Positions 9,092 to 19,183 of a stretch of DNA of 19,183 nucleotides are shown in pieces. Every line of letters begins with the position of its first letter. Within the stretch, counting starts at the first letter, position 1. The notes beneath the pieces are model-generated. The model saw only the letters and a program-made list of their open reading frames with translations. It searched no databases and had not been told where the DNA came from. The position numbers and the translations under genes are program-made. The stretch is from Phlebiopsis flavidoalba (taxonomy: Eukaryota; Basidiomycota; Agaricomycetes; Polyporales; Phanerochaetaceae). The DNA is taken from the NCBI GenBank assembly GCA_035772785.1, contig JAOCPU010000114.1:1-19183 (forward strand). The letters run 5' to 3'.

Positions 9092-11647
9092 ATGGAACTC
9101 TCACAGCCATACGATGAATCAAAAGTACTCATCATTTACACCGGCGGTACCATAGGCATGCTCGTCGGCCACCAGGGCTACGTCCCCCGAACCGTACTTC
9201 CTCACCGAGACCCTCTTCAGCCAGCACAGGTTTTCACGACCCGCTCGAGGAGTCGTTGTTCTCGCACGTCGTCCTCGGTCGAGGGCTTTCGCACGTGGAG
9301 TAGCGGCAGCGGCAAGGTGACACCGCAGAACACGTCGTTTCTTCAGCAGCAGGGCGTCGTCGCCCTCGACCCGCGCATGACGCCGTACATCAAGCGTCCA
9401 CACTGCCTGTTCGGTCCTCCAGACCTATCGGGGCGCCGATGGCCCTGTCTGCGTCAGGAAAGCCTGCACATACCATGGTCAATCATCCCAACTTGCCGCA
9501 AAGTGTCGGACGACGTATACGAGGCCCACCTCCATAGCCTTGTAACGCCGCGTACAACCGCCCATGGCTTGGCCCCATGGCAAACGCATGTCGTTATGTT
9601 ATTTTGGAGGTAATTCATTTTGCTTCATTTTCTGTGGAGACGATTCAACTAGTGTTTACTATAGTGGGATCCCCTTCTGGACAGCAGCAACATGGAACCG
9701 GATGGTAAAGTGTCTGCATCGGAACATGACTCAATTGATGCGTGAGTACGCGCAGAACAGACTGGGTCCGGATCGCGACTGAGATTGAGTTAAACTACTC
9801 AACGTTTGACGCGTTCATTGTGCTTGCATGGCACGGACACGATGTCCATACACCTCTTCGGCTCTCAGCTTTTTGCTGGAGGACCTGGGGAAAGACGGTG
9901 GTACGTTACATTTTTCCAGATCTTTTGACGTATGTTGGACAGCCCTTTAGATTGTAACGGTGCCCAAATCCCTCTTTCCCGTTTACGGATGTGCTGGTTG
10001 ATAACCTCCTTGGGGCGCTGACTATCGCAGGTCACTACATTATACCTGGTGTGTACCATCAACAACGCGGATTTGTAAAACGGAGCCTAATATTTTAGAC
10101 AGAGGTGTGCTTGTTCTTCAACCACACACTGTACCGAGGCAACCGGGTGTACAAATTCTCATCAAATGATTTGAATGCTTTTGACAGCCCCAATTTCGCC
10201 CCTCTAGTACACGGCAAGTCTGGCCTACGCTGGCCATCTCAACTCCGTGCTGAATCGTATCTCTACAGTCGGCATTGAAATCACAGTCGATTGGAACAAT
10301 GTTATTAGGCAGACTGGTTTACGGCGTTTCAAGGCACACAAACGTAAGATCCCAGCAGCCTTCATGTCATAACGCCTTTTCACCACTGGACACAGACATG
10401 AGTAGCCATGTTGCAACTCTTCGTCTTTTTCCTGGTATCACAGCTGCTACCGTTCGCGCCTTTCTCGCACCACGACCGACGCGCGGTCTAATTCTCGAGA
10501 CCTTTGGCGCAGGAAAACGCCCCTCAGCGGACGGATCTCTTGGATACGCTCAAAGAGGCCTGCGATCGCGGAGTCGTCATTGTTACCATCTCACAATGCT
10601 CTAAAGGCTCTGTCGCTCCGGTGACTATGAGGCTGGAAGAGTTCTTCTGAACATGGGAATTGTATCAGGCGGAGATATGACTCCTGAGGGTCCGTTCACA
10701 CTTTTACTCATCGGATGTGCGACAATGAGCTCCTCAATCTTCGCAAAGTGCGCATTGACCAAAACTTGGCTACCTGCTTAGCAAGCCCCCGAGCCTCTCC
10801 GTCGCTCAAAGTGCGCGCCCTGATGGCCCGACCCCTGCGGGGCGAGCTCACACCTTCCAGGGCCCACAGCAACATTCCCAAAAGTGTCAGTCAACTGGGC
10901 ATCGAAGACTCGCTCGACACCATCCAAGGAGTGCTCTCTCAAGTCGTCCGGCTCTCAGGCTCCCACACCTCTGTACCCACAATCACCGTCTCCCCCGGAG
11001 CAAACCCCCACCCTCACCTCCGCAGGCACCGACATCGATGCTGCCCGCACCGTGGGCATGGACCGCCGCGGAGGCTGCAACGACCGAGCTCGCCCTGCTG
11101 CCCCTGCTGATGCACCTCGCCGCGTCGAAAGATGACGCAGGCGCGCTCGCGTTCTGCCTCGCGTCGGGCGGGCGCGGTCGTCGCCGCGACGACACCGGAC
11201 CTCGCGAAGCCCGAGGGCGCGCCGCGCCGTGGAGCGGGCGTTTGCGGGGGCGGCCATGGCGAACTGCATTGATCCTGCGAGTGGGGCGATCGCCGTTGCA
11301 CGTGGCGGCGATGAATGGCGCGGCGGCGTGTGTGGGGGTGCGTTGCTTGAGGCGGGGGCGCTGGTGCATTTGCGCGATGCGTTGGGACATACCGCTCTCT
11401 GTACTACGTGAGTTTGTTTTATCTCACTTCTGGGCGTGTGTTGAAGGGAATGTAGGCTGCACGGCAGGGTCACGAGTTCATTGTGGACATACTCGTCACG
11501 GCCGGCGCGAATCTCGGTGGCTCAGACGTTGAGGGCGGGTTTGTCTCCCTCATCACCAAAAAAGCCGTCCACTCCAAGGATGAGCGTGCCCTACGGATCT
11601 GGCAGAAGGCTGGTGCGGAACTTCACTCGAGCAAAAACGACGAGTAG
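9092..11647 (+). CDS. Cytosolic L-asparaginase with C-terminal ankyrin repeats
   Basis: This hydrolyses asparagine to aspartate and ammonia. The start ATG is at 9092, giving MELSQPYDESKVLIIYTGGT, with the N-terminal catalytic threonine in TGGTIGM. Next come VYEAHLHSLVTPR, DWVRIATEIELNYSTFDAF, the second catalytic segment LHGTDTMS followed by YTSSALSFLLEDLGK, DNLLGALTIAGHYIIP, FFNHTLYRGNRVYKFS, SHVATLRLFPGITAATVRAF, TRGLILETFGAG and GGDMTPE. After a low-complexity linker there are at least two ankyrin repeats (GRSPLHVAAMNGAAACVG; DALGHTAL, then AARQGHEFIVDILVTAGANL). The protein ends in HSSKNDE and TAG at 11645-11647. Clear introns are 9610-9664, 9705-9760 and 11408-11455. The architecture matches type I (AnsA-like) asparaginases such as animal ASPG. 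No signal peptide is visible. Frame shifts occur near 9195, 9225, 9830, 9855, 9962 and 10480, and in the linker. Confidence 0.9.
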
Positions 11648-11776
11648 TCGAATGGGCCGATACAGAGGAAGAAATATGTTAATTAAAGAGAGGATGAAGC
11701 TGAATCCAAGAGAAGTTGATAGAAGCCCTTGTACTACATAAAGACAGATCACACAATTACTATATCAACAAAACGT

Positions 11777-13470
11777 CTACTTCCCATCCACCATCGCCTC
11801 GACCTCCTCCTCCGTCTCATTCTCCGCGAGCGTGGGCCGCCAGACGCTCCCCTAGCGTCTTGAAGAACACGCTCATTTGGTCACGCGAGAATATGAAGCT
11901 CTCGGCAAAGAAGTCGAGTCGCTCACGGGGAACTGCTCTGTCTCCTTGTCCAGGTTCACAGGCCAGTACTGGCACTTCGGAAATAGCTCGTCTTTGGACC
12001 TTGGCGGAGACTGCTCGACGAGATCCTTGGTTTCCTGCGCGCAGCCACAGCGTACGCAGGTTGAATTGAATGCCTGCAAAGAGAGATTAGTAAATGGACA
12101 GAGGTCCATATCACGAGAGACTTACTTGGATAAGCCGCGCCCTCCTCAGGAACCTGGGGTACATGTGTGTAGGGTACAGTTGAAGGTGTACTGCTTGAGA
12201 TCCGGCCACTGAGGGTACACCAGCGGTTTCCGTTGTGAACTTTGGTCACTAGCACGTTCGACAGGTCCCTCGTAGAGCTTGGTGACTTCAGCCTGCTAGG
12301 CAGGGTCAGAAGCTGAAGTTAGGGCGGCTGCGCGGGGACCGTTGTTGGCTTTGCCGGTAGGGGGATTCTTGGCTCGGTAGTCAGACGCTAGTTTGATCTC
12401 ATATTCGAGCTGCTTGTCCAAATCACGGTCTAGACCCATATATCAGCTTAGCAACATGAATAACGGAAATAAATCGTACGCTTCTGCTGCAGATCCGCGA
12501 TTTGGACATCCTTCTTCTTGACCGTCTCTTCGAGCTGCTTCAGCTTAGCGTCCAATGTCTTCTTCTCTGCGTCCACCGCATCGCGAGTAAGAAATTGAAC
12601 GGATGGGCCTGACTGCGGTGCCGCGCCGTACTGAGCAAGCTTCCTGCTTTGTTCTTCGAGGAGCTTTTCCTGGGCTACTCACGCTCTAGATCGGAATGTT
12701 GAAGCTAAAGATGATACACACGTACCGTGTATCGTCGCCCTCAAACTGACTAATCGTATCCTGTAACGCCTTCTCTGGGGGTCTGAGTGTCTAACTTGGA
12801 AAGACTCTTGAAGCTGCTTCACGGTCGTCTCATGTATTGCAGTCAACTGAAAGACGATGAGTTCAGGTACCACGCAGTTTGATGGCGGAACGTACATCCT
12901 CTAGCCGTTTCTTAAGCCTAGAGTTCTCCCCTTTCCAACGCTTCCATCTTGTGGCTCTCTCCAGGTTTGGGACGTGCCGGTGCCGGTGCCGCTGGCTTGC
13001 TCGCAGCTTTGGCGGTCGGCCGCGGTTTAGGACGCGTTGCAGCTTCAGAGCCATTCGCAGTGGATGATCCATCCATTGCAACCTCTTCAGCCGCACTTTG
13101 ACGCGGGCTGCTGCCTCCTTCGACTTGCCCTTCCCCTTTGTGGCCTTCCCATTCGTCTGGGCTGGAGGTGCGGCCACCGGTTTGGGCTTGGGTTTCGCGG
13201 GTGGTGGTGTGGGTTCGAGTTCATCATCCTCTTCTGAATACAGTATGATAGCATCTTCCTTAGGGTCCTTTGACGACGATGCCTTTGTAGCCTGGATGTT
13301 TGAAGTCTTCGAGGGTCCCGCTACAGCGCGGTTAGAAGGTTGGCGTGCACGTGCATTTTGAGCAGGTGGTGGTCTTGGTGTGGTTGGGTCAAAGCCACCT
13401 ATAGTAGGGATTATTATTTCATTCAAGCGACAAAAATATTGCAAATACCGAGTTCATCGCCAGAATTCAT
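11777..13470 (-). CDS. CSM1: Probable monopolin subunit Csm1/Pcs1 (coiled-coil chromosome segregation protein)
   Basis: Csm1/Pcs1 proteins form a coiled-coil rod with a globular C-terminal domain and clamp kinetochore microtubule attachment sites or rDNA in the nucleus. The start ATG at 13470-13468 opens a short exon (MNSGDELG), then a 50 bp intron (13399-13448) and GFDPTTPRPPP. A disordered Ser/Pro/Lys-rich N-terminus follows, with an acidic patch (YSEEDDELEP). Next is a long heptad-rich coiled coil, including EENSRLKKRLEDV-like sequence near 12900, KQLQESF near 12805, and QEKLLEEQSRKLAQYG to LKQLEETVKKKDVQIADLQQ at 12485-12675. The C-terminal domain shows EVTKLYED, LSNVLVTKVHNGNRW, LKQYTFNCTLH and finally ERLDFFAESFIFSRDQ then MSVFFKTLGERL, the pattern I associate with the Csm1 domain. 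An acidic tail ends at TAG 11779-11777 if one base shift near 11826 is allowed; without it the stop is at 11819-11817. The family call rests on the last 60 residues and the overall layout, so another coiled-coil protein is possible. Confidence 0.62.
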
Positions 13471-13671
13471 GGTGGCCGTGTCGGATGGTGACGAACGCGT
13501 TCCCGTGTCGTTTATTGGGCGCCTAGCATCACCCTCGCGTCTTGATCCCATCCCTCTTGCTCTTTGCCGATAAACCGAGGATGCACATGCTCACAGGCGC
13601 AGGACGCGCTTGTTATCCACTTTGCTTCTTGTTTTACACCTCCACGTACCCTAGGAACCAGTGGCCGAGTC
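13471..13671. promoter_or_regulatory. Short divergent promoter with ACGCGT palindrome
   Basis: Only 201 bp separate the two divergent start codons. GAACGCGTTC at 13493-13502 is a perfect 10 bp palindrome containing ACGCGT, the MluI cell-cycle box bound by fungal MBF at G1/S. It lies about 25 bp before the coiled-coil segregation gene's ATG, probably inside its 5' leader or core promoter. Function is inferred from the motif and the neighbour alone. Confidence 0.4.
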
Positions 13672-15992
13672 ATGGATGATTATCTAGTCAGGCGAGCTGA
13701 ATTGGTCGCACAAGACAGGGTTGGCCGTCTGGACTCTGGTCGTCGCGAGTTTTTCACCGCGAAAAGTGACAAAGCAGACGAGCTCGTTCGTCAGATCCGT
13801 TCTTCCGAAGCTCTTTCTGTGTGGGGAACGGATAACAAGTCGTTCCAGGGCGCAGATGATGCGACACATCTGTTTCCTGGCATGGCTTTCCTGACGGGTG
13901 AGTCTCGCGTATTGCCTGGTTCTCTTTATATGTATGGGCTTACTGTCTATGAAGCCAGAGAGCTCATTGAAAAGACGACTTTATTCAAGATCATGTGCAA
14001 GGTTGGTCACTCCGTGCCAGCATTGTATACCTCGTTAATAAGGATGTCAGCTCCCTAAGGGCGCGCTTCTTCACGCGCATCTGGATGCGACTGTGAACGC
14101 ACGAGTACTTCTAGACACTGCTTTGAAGTACCCCTCATTTCACGTTCGGACGTCATCTCTATTAGATGGTACAAACCTGCACACATCATTGCCTGAATTC
14201 AGCCCTCTTGCTCGTTCCGCGTGGACCGAGCACTCTTCTGTAACGGACCAGTCTTACGAACCAGGCACTTGGGTTCAACTCCACAAGGCCCGGAAACAGT
14301 TTTTGCCTTCGGCGGCCCTGAAGGTTTTGATAAGTGGGTCCTAGACGCATTGACTATCAGCCCAGCGGAGGCATACAAGACACACAACACTACGTCAAAG
14401 GTGAGCTCTCCACCCGAATGATTTTTAATAACTGACACTCACAAATCCGTCTATTATAGATTTGGGACAAGTTCACGTCCACATTCCTTACTTCCAGTGT
14501 GTGTACCACCGGGGCCCTTGACGAGGAACTGTCTGAGCTGACCCTGCATTTGTGTAGGGCCTGATTCACTACTTGCCTGTGTGGGAACAATATGTCCGCA
14601 CTTTCTTGCTTTCATCCATTGAAGACGGTATCTCGTATACCGAAGTACGAATCAATTTCTGGCACAAGTCATTATACGTCCCTCCTTGCTAATTTCAGAC
14701 CTAATCTATGCGCTACAGGCTTATGCTGGACGCGGATGGTGAAGAAACTGTGACTCACCGTGAATGGAATGACGGTATTCGATCGCATCGTGAGCGAAGT
14801 CAAGTCAGAGATGGCCAGGCAAGGCCGCCAGGACGAGTTTGTAGGCTGCAAGGTACGCCACAGATATTCATGAGGGTGTGTTGGTCAGCTTCTAACTCAT
14901 TTGAAGATCATCTACACAACTTTGCGATTTATCTCCCCCGAGGAGCTGGACTGGTACACTGAGGATTGCATCACTCTTAAGAAAGAATTTCCCACACCTC
15001 ATCGCTGGTTCGTGCTCTCGCATCCCGTCTATATCAACATACCGCTGACCTTACTCGACGTCGACGTAGGCTTCGATCTTGTTTGGCCACGAAGATTCAT
15101 TGAAACCTTTGTTGGACTATATCAAGCCTCTCACTCACTTCGTAGAGCGTCAGAAAGAGGTCAACGTCGAGATTCCGTTCATCTTCCACGCCGGAGAGAC
15201 TCTAGGCGATGGCACTCCCGCAGATGTGAAACCTCTACGATGCTATTCTTCTAGGAACAAAGCGCATTGGACATGGGTGGTGCGTACTCGATACGAACTG
15301 TACGTTCGATACTAAACTGCTTCCCATCAGATTCTCTTTGATCAAGCACCCTAAGCTCATGCAAATCTGCAGAGAAAAGAAACATCGCGGTAGAGGTCTG
15401 CCCTATTTCGTGCGTATTCAACTCCTCCTTCACTCTGGTGCGTTCTCACCTCCTCCTTTACTGATAGCAATGAGATTCTTGTAAGCCTTCCATCCGTCGT
15501 GCCTCTGTACTATTATCGATATGGAATCGTAGCGGCTTACATCATCAATGCCGATGCAATCCCCTTCCTGCGGTCATGAACCACGGTGTCCCAGTAACCC
15601 TATGCTCAGACGATCCCTCTGCCTTTGGAAATATGGCTTGTCCTACGATTTCTTCCAGGTGAGCTTCCCTCGATTATAATCCTATCCAGCTTTTGTTAAA
15701 AACGCCCACAGGTTCTGGTCGCGAGCGAGCGAGACCAACGGCTTGCACACGATGGGCTGCCTGGCGAGGGATAGCTTTCAAGGTGAGTTTAGTCGCATGA
15801 AAGCACTTTATAGGGCCTGACATATCTCACAGTATACCTGCCTCACCGACGAGGAAAAGGGAACGTGCGGAGATTTGTTGGGATAAGCAGTGGAGGAAGT
15901 TCATCGACTGGGTCGTTGAAGAGGAACGCTCTATCAAAGTTGACGGGACGCGCGGCCTTCTACCGAAGACCTCACACACCTCCGAAGACTGA
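13672..15992 (+). CDS. ADGF/CECR1-type adenosine deaminase
   Basis: This is a metal-dependent deaminase of the ADGF (adenosine deaminase-related growth factor) branch, converting adenosine to inosine. The start ATG at 13672 gives MDDYLVRRAELVAQDR. The long N-terminal region before the first metal motif (GLTVYEARELIEKTTLFK) is the ADGF feature. Catalytic motifs follow in order: LPKGALLHAHLDATV (metal His), SSIEDGISYTEVRINFW, YTTLRFISPEELDWY, IPFIFHAGETLGDG (His-Ala-Gly-Glu), GTKRIGHG, VEVCPIS then NEIL, and LCSDDPSAFGN with the metal and catalytic Asp pair. It ends near FIDWVVEEERSIKV and a TGA at 15990-15992; that stop is uncertain. Introns include 14002-14050, 14401-14459 and 14853-14906. 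Animal ADGFs are secreted, but no signal peptide is visible here, so a cytosolic enzyme is likely. Frame shifts lie near 14250, 14990, 15225, 15335 and 15375. Confidence 0.88.
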
Positions 15993-17159
15993 AAAAGGCA
16001 TGAAAAGCTTACCTAAAGCGAGAAGACGCGACTTTCAACAGTGCGTGGCCTTCGGTACATACCGGTGTAATGACACCTCTGCTTCAACGCTATCATGGTA
16101 ATGTGGCATAATTATCGGATCGTCCAATGCTAACCCGCCAGTCTCCAGTTTTGTGGTCGTACTTGGAAGTTTGTAATCTAGCTGAGCACCAGCGCTCACA
16201 AACTGAATGACAATGTATGAGTCTCGGATTGTCTCACATTCCGAAATCTTGCTCGCCATAGAGCATACCACACATCGTCTACGGTTAAACTCACTTTCAC
16301 AGAATTCCGATATTTCAGGAGAGTTTCACCCGGCAACACTACCGCGACTTCGATCAGTCTCGAGGCGAATGCTATTGGAAACAAAACCTCTCACACCCAT
16401 CGCCCATGTGCAATGATCCCCACGAGCCGGGAGTACCTCCGAACATAAGAGACAGTCGCATGATGTGGGTCCGTCTACTTGGCTTGCAGATGTCACACTA
16501 GTGCTGACTAGGCTTTCAGCGCGTGTGTCAACCGGGATCCTCTCTTGCGGTATAACTCTTGGTTACTCGGTTCTGTATCAATATCTGGGTTCCCACACTC
16601 ACGAGCCGTCACTCGTGTGCGCTGCGACTAGCTACGCGGTCGACATGAATCGGGATGAGTCGAATCTTGGCGATATGGGTGGGATTGCTGATTTCCCGGG
16701 AGGTGAGAACTACTTCCCTCTCATACACTCGTCAATTATAGACAAAGAGACTCGAATTCTACTTAAATCGCTCAGCGTCATGTAGAGAAAAAATGTGTGT
16801 CGATGTGCCCGACCTCGGGGAGGGATTCGAACGCATGGCCGAGCGCCGGATGAGCGGCTATGGAATCACGGAGCCGCCCACATATAGTATTGTCTCGACT
16901 GGACCCCTATCAGCCCCCCACTGGTTACCCCTGAGCAAACCAAGTCTTGCTGCTCTGGTGAGCTCGACAGTGTATACACGCGCTGGTGACTTGTAAAACC
17001 AGTACTTCTCTAGCCAGACATGCCATTGAGCCCACTTCCGGTCGGATCTCTCTCGCTGGACTGCCCGAACGATAATAGACCATGATAGGCTGTCATTCTA
17101 CGCGAAGGCGAGAAACATAAGCTGGAAGTAGAGCTTGCGCGACTTTTTACCTCCAGAAA
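15993..17159. other. Unassigned 1.2 kb with unjoined open stretches
   Basis: I recognise no gene. On the plus strand, KAYLKREDATFNSAWPSVHT continues about 16000-16095. It is followed by a plausible intron beginning GTAATG (about 16098-16141) with a GCTAAC branch-like site. A frame at 16221-16448 contains TVKLTFTEFRYFRRVSPGNT and has coding-like codon use. A 107-codon frame runs at 16465-16785. None of these joins into a known domain. Possibilities are the 3' exons of a gene too damaged to recognise, or the 5' part of the downstream F-box gene. Confidence 0.3.
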
Positions 17160-19079
17160 CGCCCTTTCCGGCCCATTTCTCGTCTACCCGATTGAGATCC
17201 TTGCCTCCATCTTCCTTCGATGCCACACCGACGAAGTGTAACCCACTTCTGAACATCCGACCTTCAGCATGGCGGACCACCCTCTCCCTAATCAGGCGGT
17301 TTTTGGAGCTGTTTGTCGCAGGTGCAAGCGGTCTACACAACTCTTACCCACTTTTGGTGCGTGTTATGTCATGCCGAAATCCGTCGAATGTGGGCTCGCT
17401 CGCTCTCCAGATCCAACGCTCGTAAAACAGTGTCCATTGCAAGGTTTCCATCATCTCACCATCAGGACACCTTCGAACGCATTACGTGATTACGCGCACT
17501 TGTCTGTCGACAACGCCGACCCCGAGCGAGCTACGGAGGTTAGAACTATGGATCCCCCGGATATAGGGGAGCGCTGCCGGAGCCTTTGTCTACCTCCAGC
17601 CAACCCACGCATGTGCTGCTGCCGTTCTTTGGACCGTTTCTACGCATCCGCGTGTGCTCTGGTGAGGACACGAGTGGACTTGTCAGAGATCTTACGGCCA
17701 CTGGACGGAAAGGAACAGCTGTACACAACTTACGAGCCCTGGATTGCACATCGCATTCCCTGGGCCTTCTTACGGTCCGTATTGCGGCCCTCCCTGATGC
17801 TATCCTGCGAGCGTCCCTCTGTTGCTGTCGCAGCTAGCAACACCTCCGAGGAATGGCTGCATGCGCTCAACGCTATGCCTCAGCTCACAAGTTGTGGGCT
17901 GCGTCGCGCCAATCAGCCCCACGGCGGGCGAGGAAGAAGAGCGCGGCCACTCTCAAATATCGTTCATCTCCCCATCTCACTACGTTTGATCCCCTGCCCC
18001 GACCTCAACGCCTTCGATGGTCTCTGTTATTTCAACCTATGGAGCCATCTCCGAACTTTCCGAAGCTTTCCCCACATTCACCTTAGGTTTCGACGCGGCC
18101 TCCTTGACTGCATCTATGCATAAGTTCCGGCATTGGGTTGCGCCTCTACGTGACTCTGACGGGCTCGGGAAACAGACGAACCGTATATTACGACGCCTGG
18201 TTTACGTGGCCGCCTGACCCGATGTTCGGGATACGCCCAGGTTACACGGCTGGGCGATGGCTCGGCTCTAGGTCCTCTCGTCTGCAGAACCTCCCACAGA
18301 ACCTCGCGATCTTTCCCAGCTCGTCTTGACAAGGCCCGGGCTTCGCGCGAACATTCTGCACCTCAGTTCATCGGACCACAGCAATAGCTATTTGGTCATC
18401 GAAGCCCTCTCACTGTCTCATGTCACAACCTTGATTGTCAGTCATAACACTCAGCGAACACGCTCGTCGAGGGTACATTGTCCGACATTTGGACTACCCA
18501 TCCTTGCGTTCAATATGACCAGTGTCAACCCACCATACATCACATCTCCCAAGACACCGCAGTGACGGGCTTCCTAGCCAGGCTCAGACGTGCCGCGAAA
18601 AATCGCTGCCTTGAACAGGTCTGCCATTCGGATTCTTCCACACCTAGAGAACATCAAAGCTCAGCGGCATCCGCCTGGGCCGATGGTGTTTGATGTTGCC
18701 AGTCGTAAACAGCGGATGATGCATCTGTGCGGATGGATCGATCCGCCGTTATGCCCCCTGTATCGACGACCCCGAAGAATATCTCGGATGTAGCTGTATG
18801 CCAGGCCTGTTGTGGATTGCATATGCGAGGTTGGGTCTGTCTGTGCGATGCCAGTGCAAGTGGGTGCGAGAAAGGTTCAACAAGCTGGTCGTCGAGGCTC
18901 TACCACTGGCGAAACGGGTGTCGGGGGTGCCGCGTCTCCGGCGTCTCGAAATCCGGGCATTCTAGCCTAGCAACGGTGAACATCGGTGGTTCGATCTCAC
19001 GAATATATACAAATTCAAGAAGGCCTTGAACGACTTTGGTCGGAGAGCTGAGCGTACAACTACGGCGATGCCGGAATGA
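17160..19079 (+). CDS. Probable F-box protein with leucine-rich C-terminus
   Basis: F-box proteins link substrates to SCF ubiquitin ligases; basidiomycetes carry many, mostly of unknown target. The N-terminal F-box is suggested by YPIEILASIFLRC (17184-17222) and, in the same frame further on, LPNQAVFGAVCRRCKRST, which ends like the usual VCRRWR signature of this domain. Downstream are leucine-rich fragments in changing frames: HNLRALDCTSHSLGLLTV then IAALPDAILRAS (about 17726-17815), EEWLHALNAMPQLTS (about 17845-17895), EALSLSHVTTLIVSH (about 18400) and a basic end, ERFNKLVVEALPLAKRV then PRLRRLEIRAF (about 18865-18970). After one more stop it continues WFDLTNIYKFKKALNDFGRR to TGA 19077-19079. 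The exact start was not found. No introns could be placed with confidence and at least five frame changes are needed, so the call rests on scattered motifs. A decayed member of the family is equally possible. Confidence 0.5.
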
Positions 19080-19183
19080 TTGGATGGCATGGTGATACTT
19101 GGGATTGACGGGGCAGATTACCACGGATCTTCAGTACTACGGAGATTTCGTCCTATATCTCTGGTAGGGCTACAGTACTTACT
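19080..19183. other. Window end, nothing recognised
   Basis: The last 104 bases show no motif or gene that I can support. Confidence 0.5.

Noticed and set aside
10955..11532. Several overlapping long open frames on both strands
   Set aside because: High GC content keeps stop codons rare here. The asparaginase linker and ankyrin repeats on the plus strand explain the region; the minus-strand peptides are Arg/Ala/Pro-rich shadows.
5939..13470. Amino-acid metabolism gene cluster acting as one pathway
   Set aside because: Tryptophan synthase, asparaginase and a segregation protein share no pathway; there is no transporter, regulator or biosynthetic core enzyme between them.
16823..16832. GGATTCGAAC, on the minus strand GTTCGAATCC, resembling a tRNA T-loop
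   Set aside because: The bases on either side do not form a five-pair T-stem, and no anticodon arm, D-arm or acceptor stem can be drawn upstream.
17269..18123. A single uninterrupted 284-codon plus-strand gene
   Set aside because: F-box and leucine-rich segments before, within and after it lie in other frames, so this frame covers only part of the gene and includes out-of-frame stretches.

Overview
The window reads as nuclear DNA of a filamentous basidiomycete fungus, probably an Agaricomycete. Genes are dense and alternate strands, and they are split by many 48-60 bp GT...AG introns. The recognisable families are typically fungal: a fused alpha-beta tryptophan synthase, a cytosolic asparaginase with ankyrin repeats, an ADGF-type adenosine deaminase, a probable Csm1/Pcs1 monopolin subunit and an F-box/leucine-rich protein. 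No rRNA, tRNA, CRISPR array or bacterial-type operon was seen.

Positions 1-5900 are AT-rich mobile-element and repeat territory. They hold a ~33 bp tandem repeat (53-290), a long near-perfect hairpin (538-578), a small two-intron gene on the minus strand (612-994), a higher-order tandem repeat with a nested minisatellite (about 1200-2480), and a degraded Crypton-like tyrosine recombinase gene on the minus strand (2896-5570). A cluster of three inverted repeats (5788-5882) lies between this block and the host genes and may mark an element boundary.

Positions 5900-19183 are gene-rich and higher in GC. In order they hold tryptophan synthase (5939-8630, minus), a divergent promoter region with TGACT-type motifs, L-asparaginase with ankyrin repeats (9092-11647, plus), a probable monopolin Csm1/Pcs1 subunit (11777-13470, minus), a 201 bp divergent promoter with an ACGCGT palindrome, an ADGF/CECR1-type adenosine deaminase (13672-15992, plus), an unassigned 1.2 kb stretch, and an F-box/LRR-like gene (about 17160-19079, plus). 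Two of the genes act in amino-acid metabolism and one in purine salvage; they look like ordinary neighbours, not a cluster.

All the conserved genes, including biosynthetic TRP5, switch frame repeatedly by single-base shifts while their motifs stay intact. This points to residual indel errors in the assembly as the main cause, so the coordinates below are outer limits of genes whose reading frame is not continuous in this sequence. I found no convincing novel defence or biosynthetic system. The least described part is the recombinase element with its small partner gene and nested repeat array.
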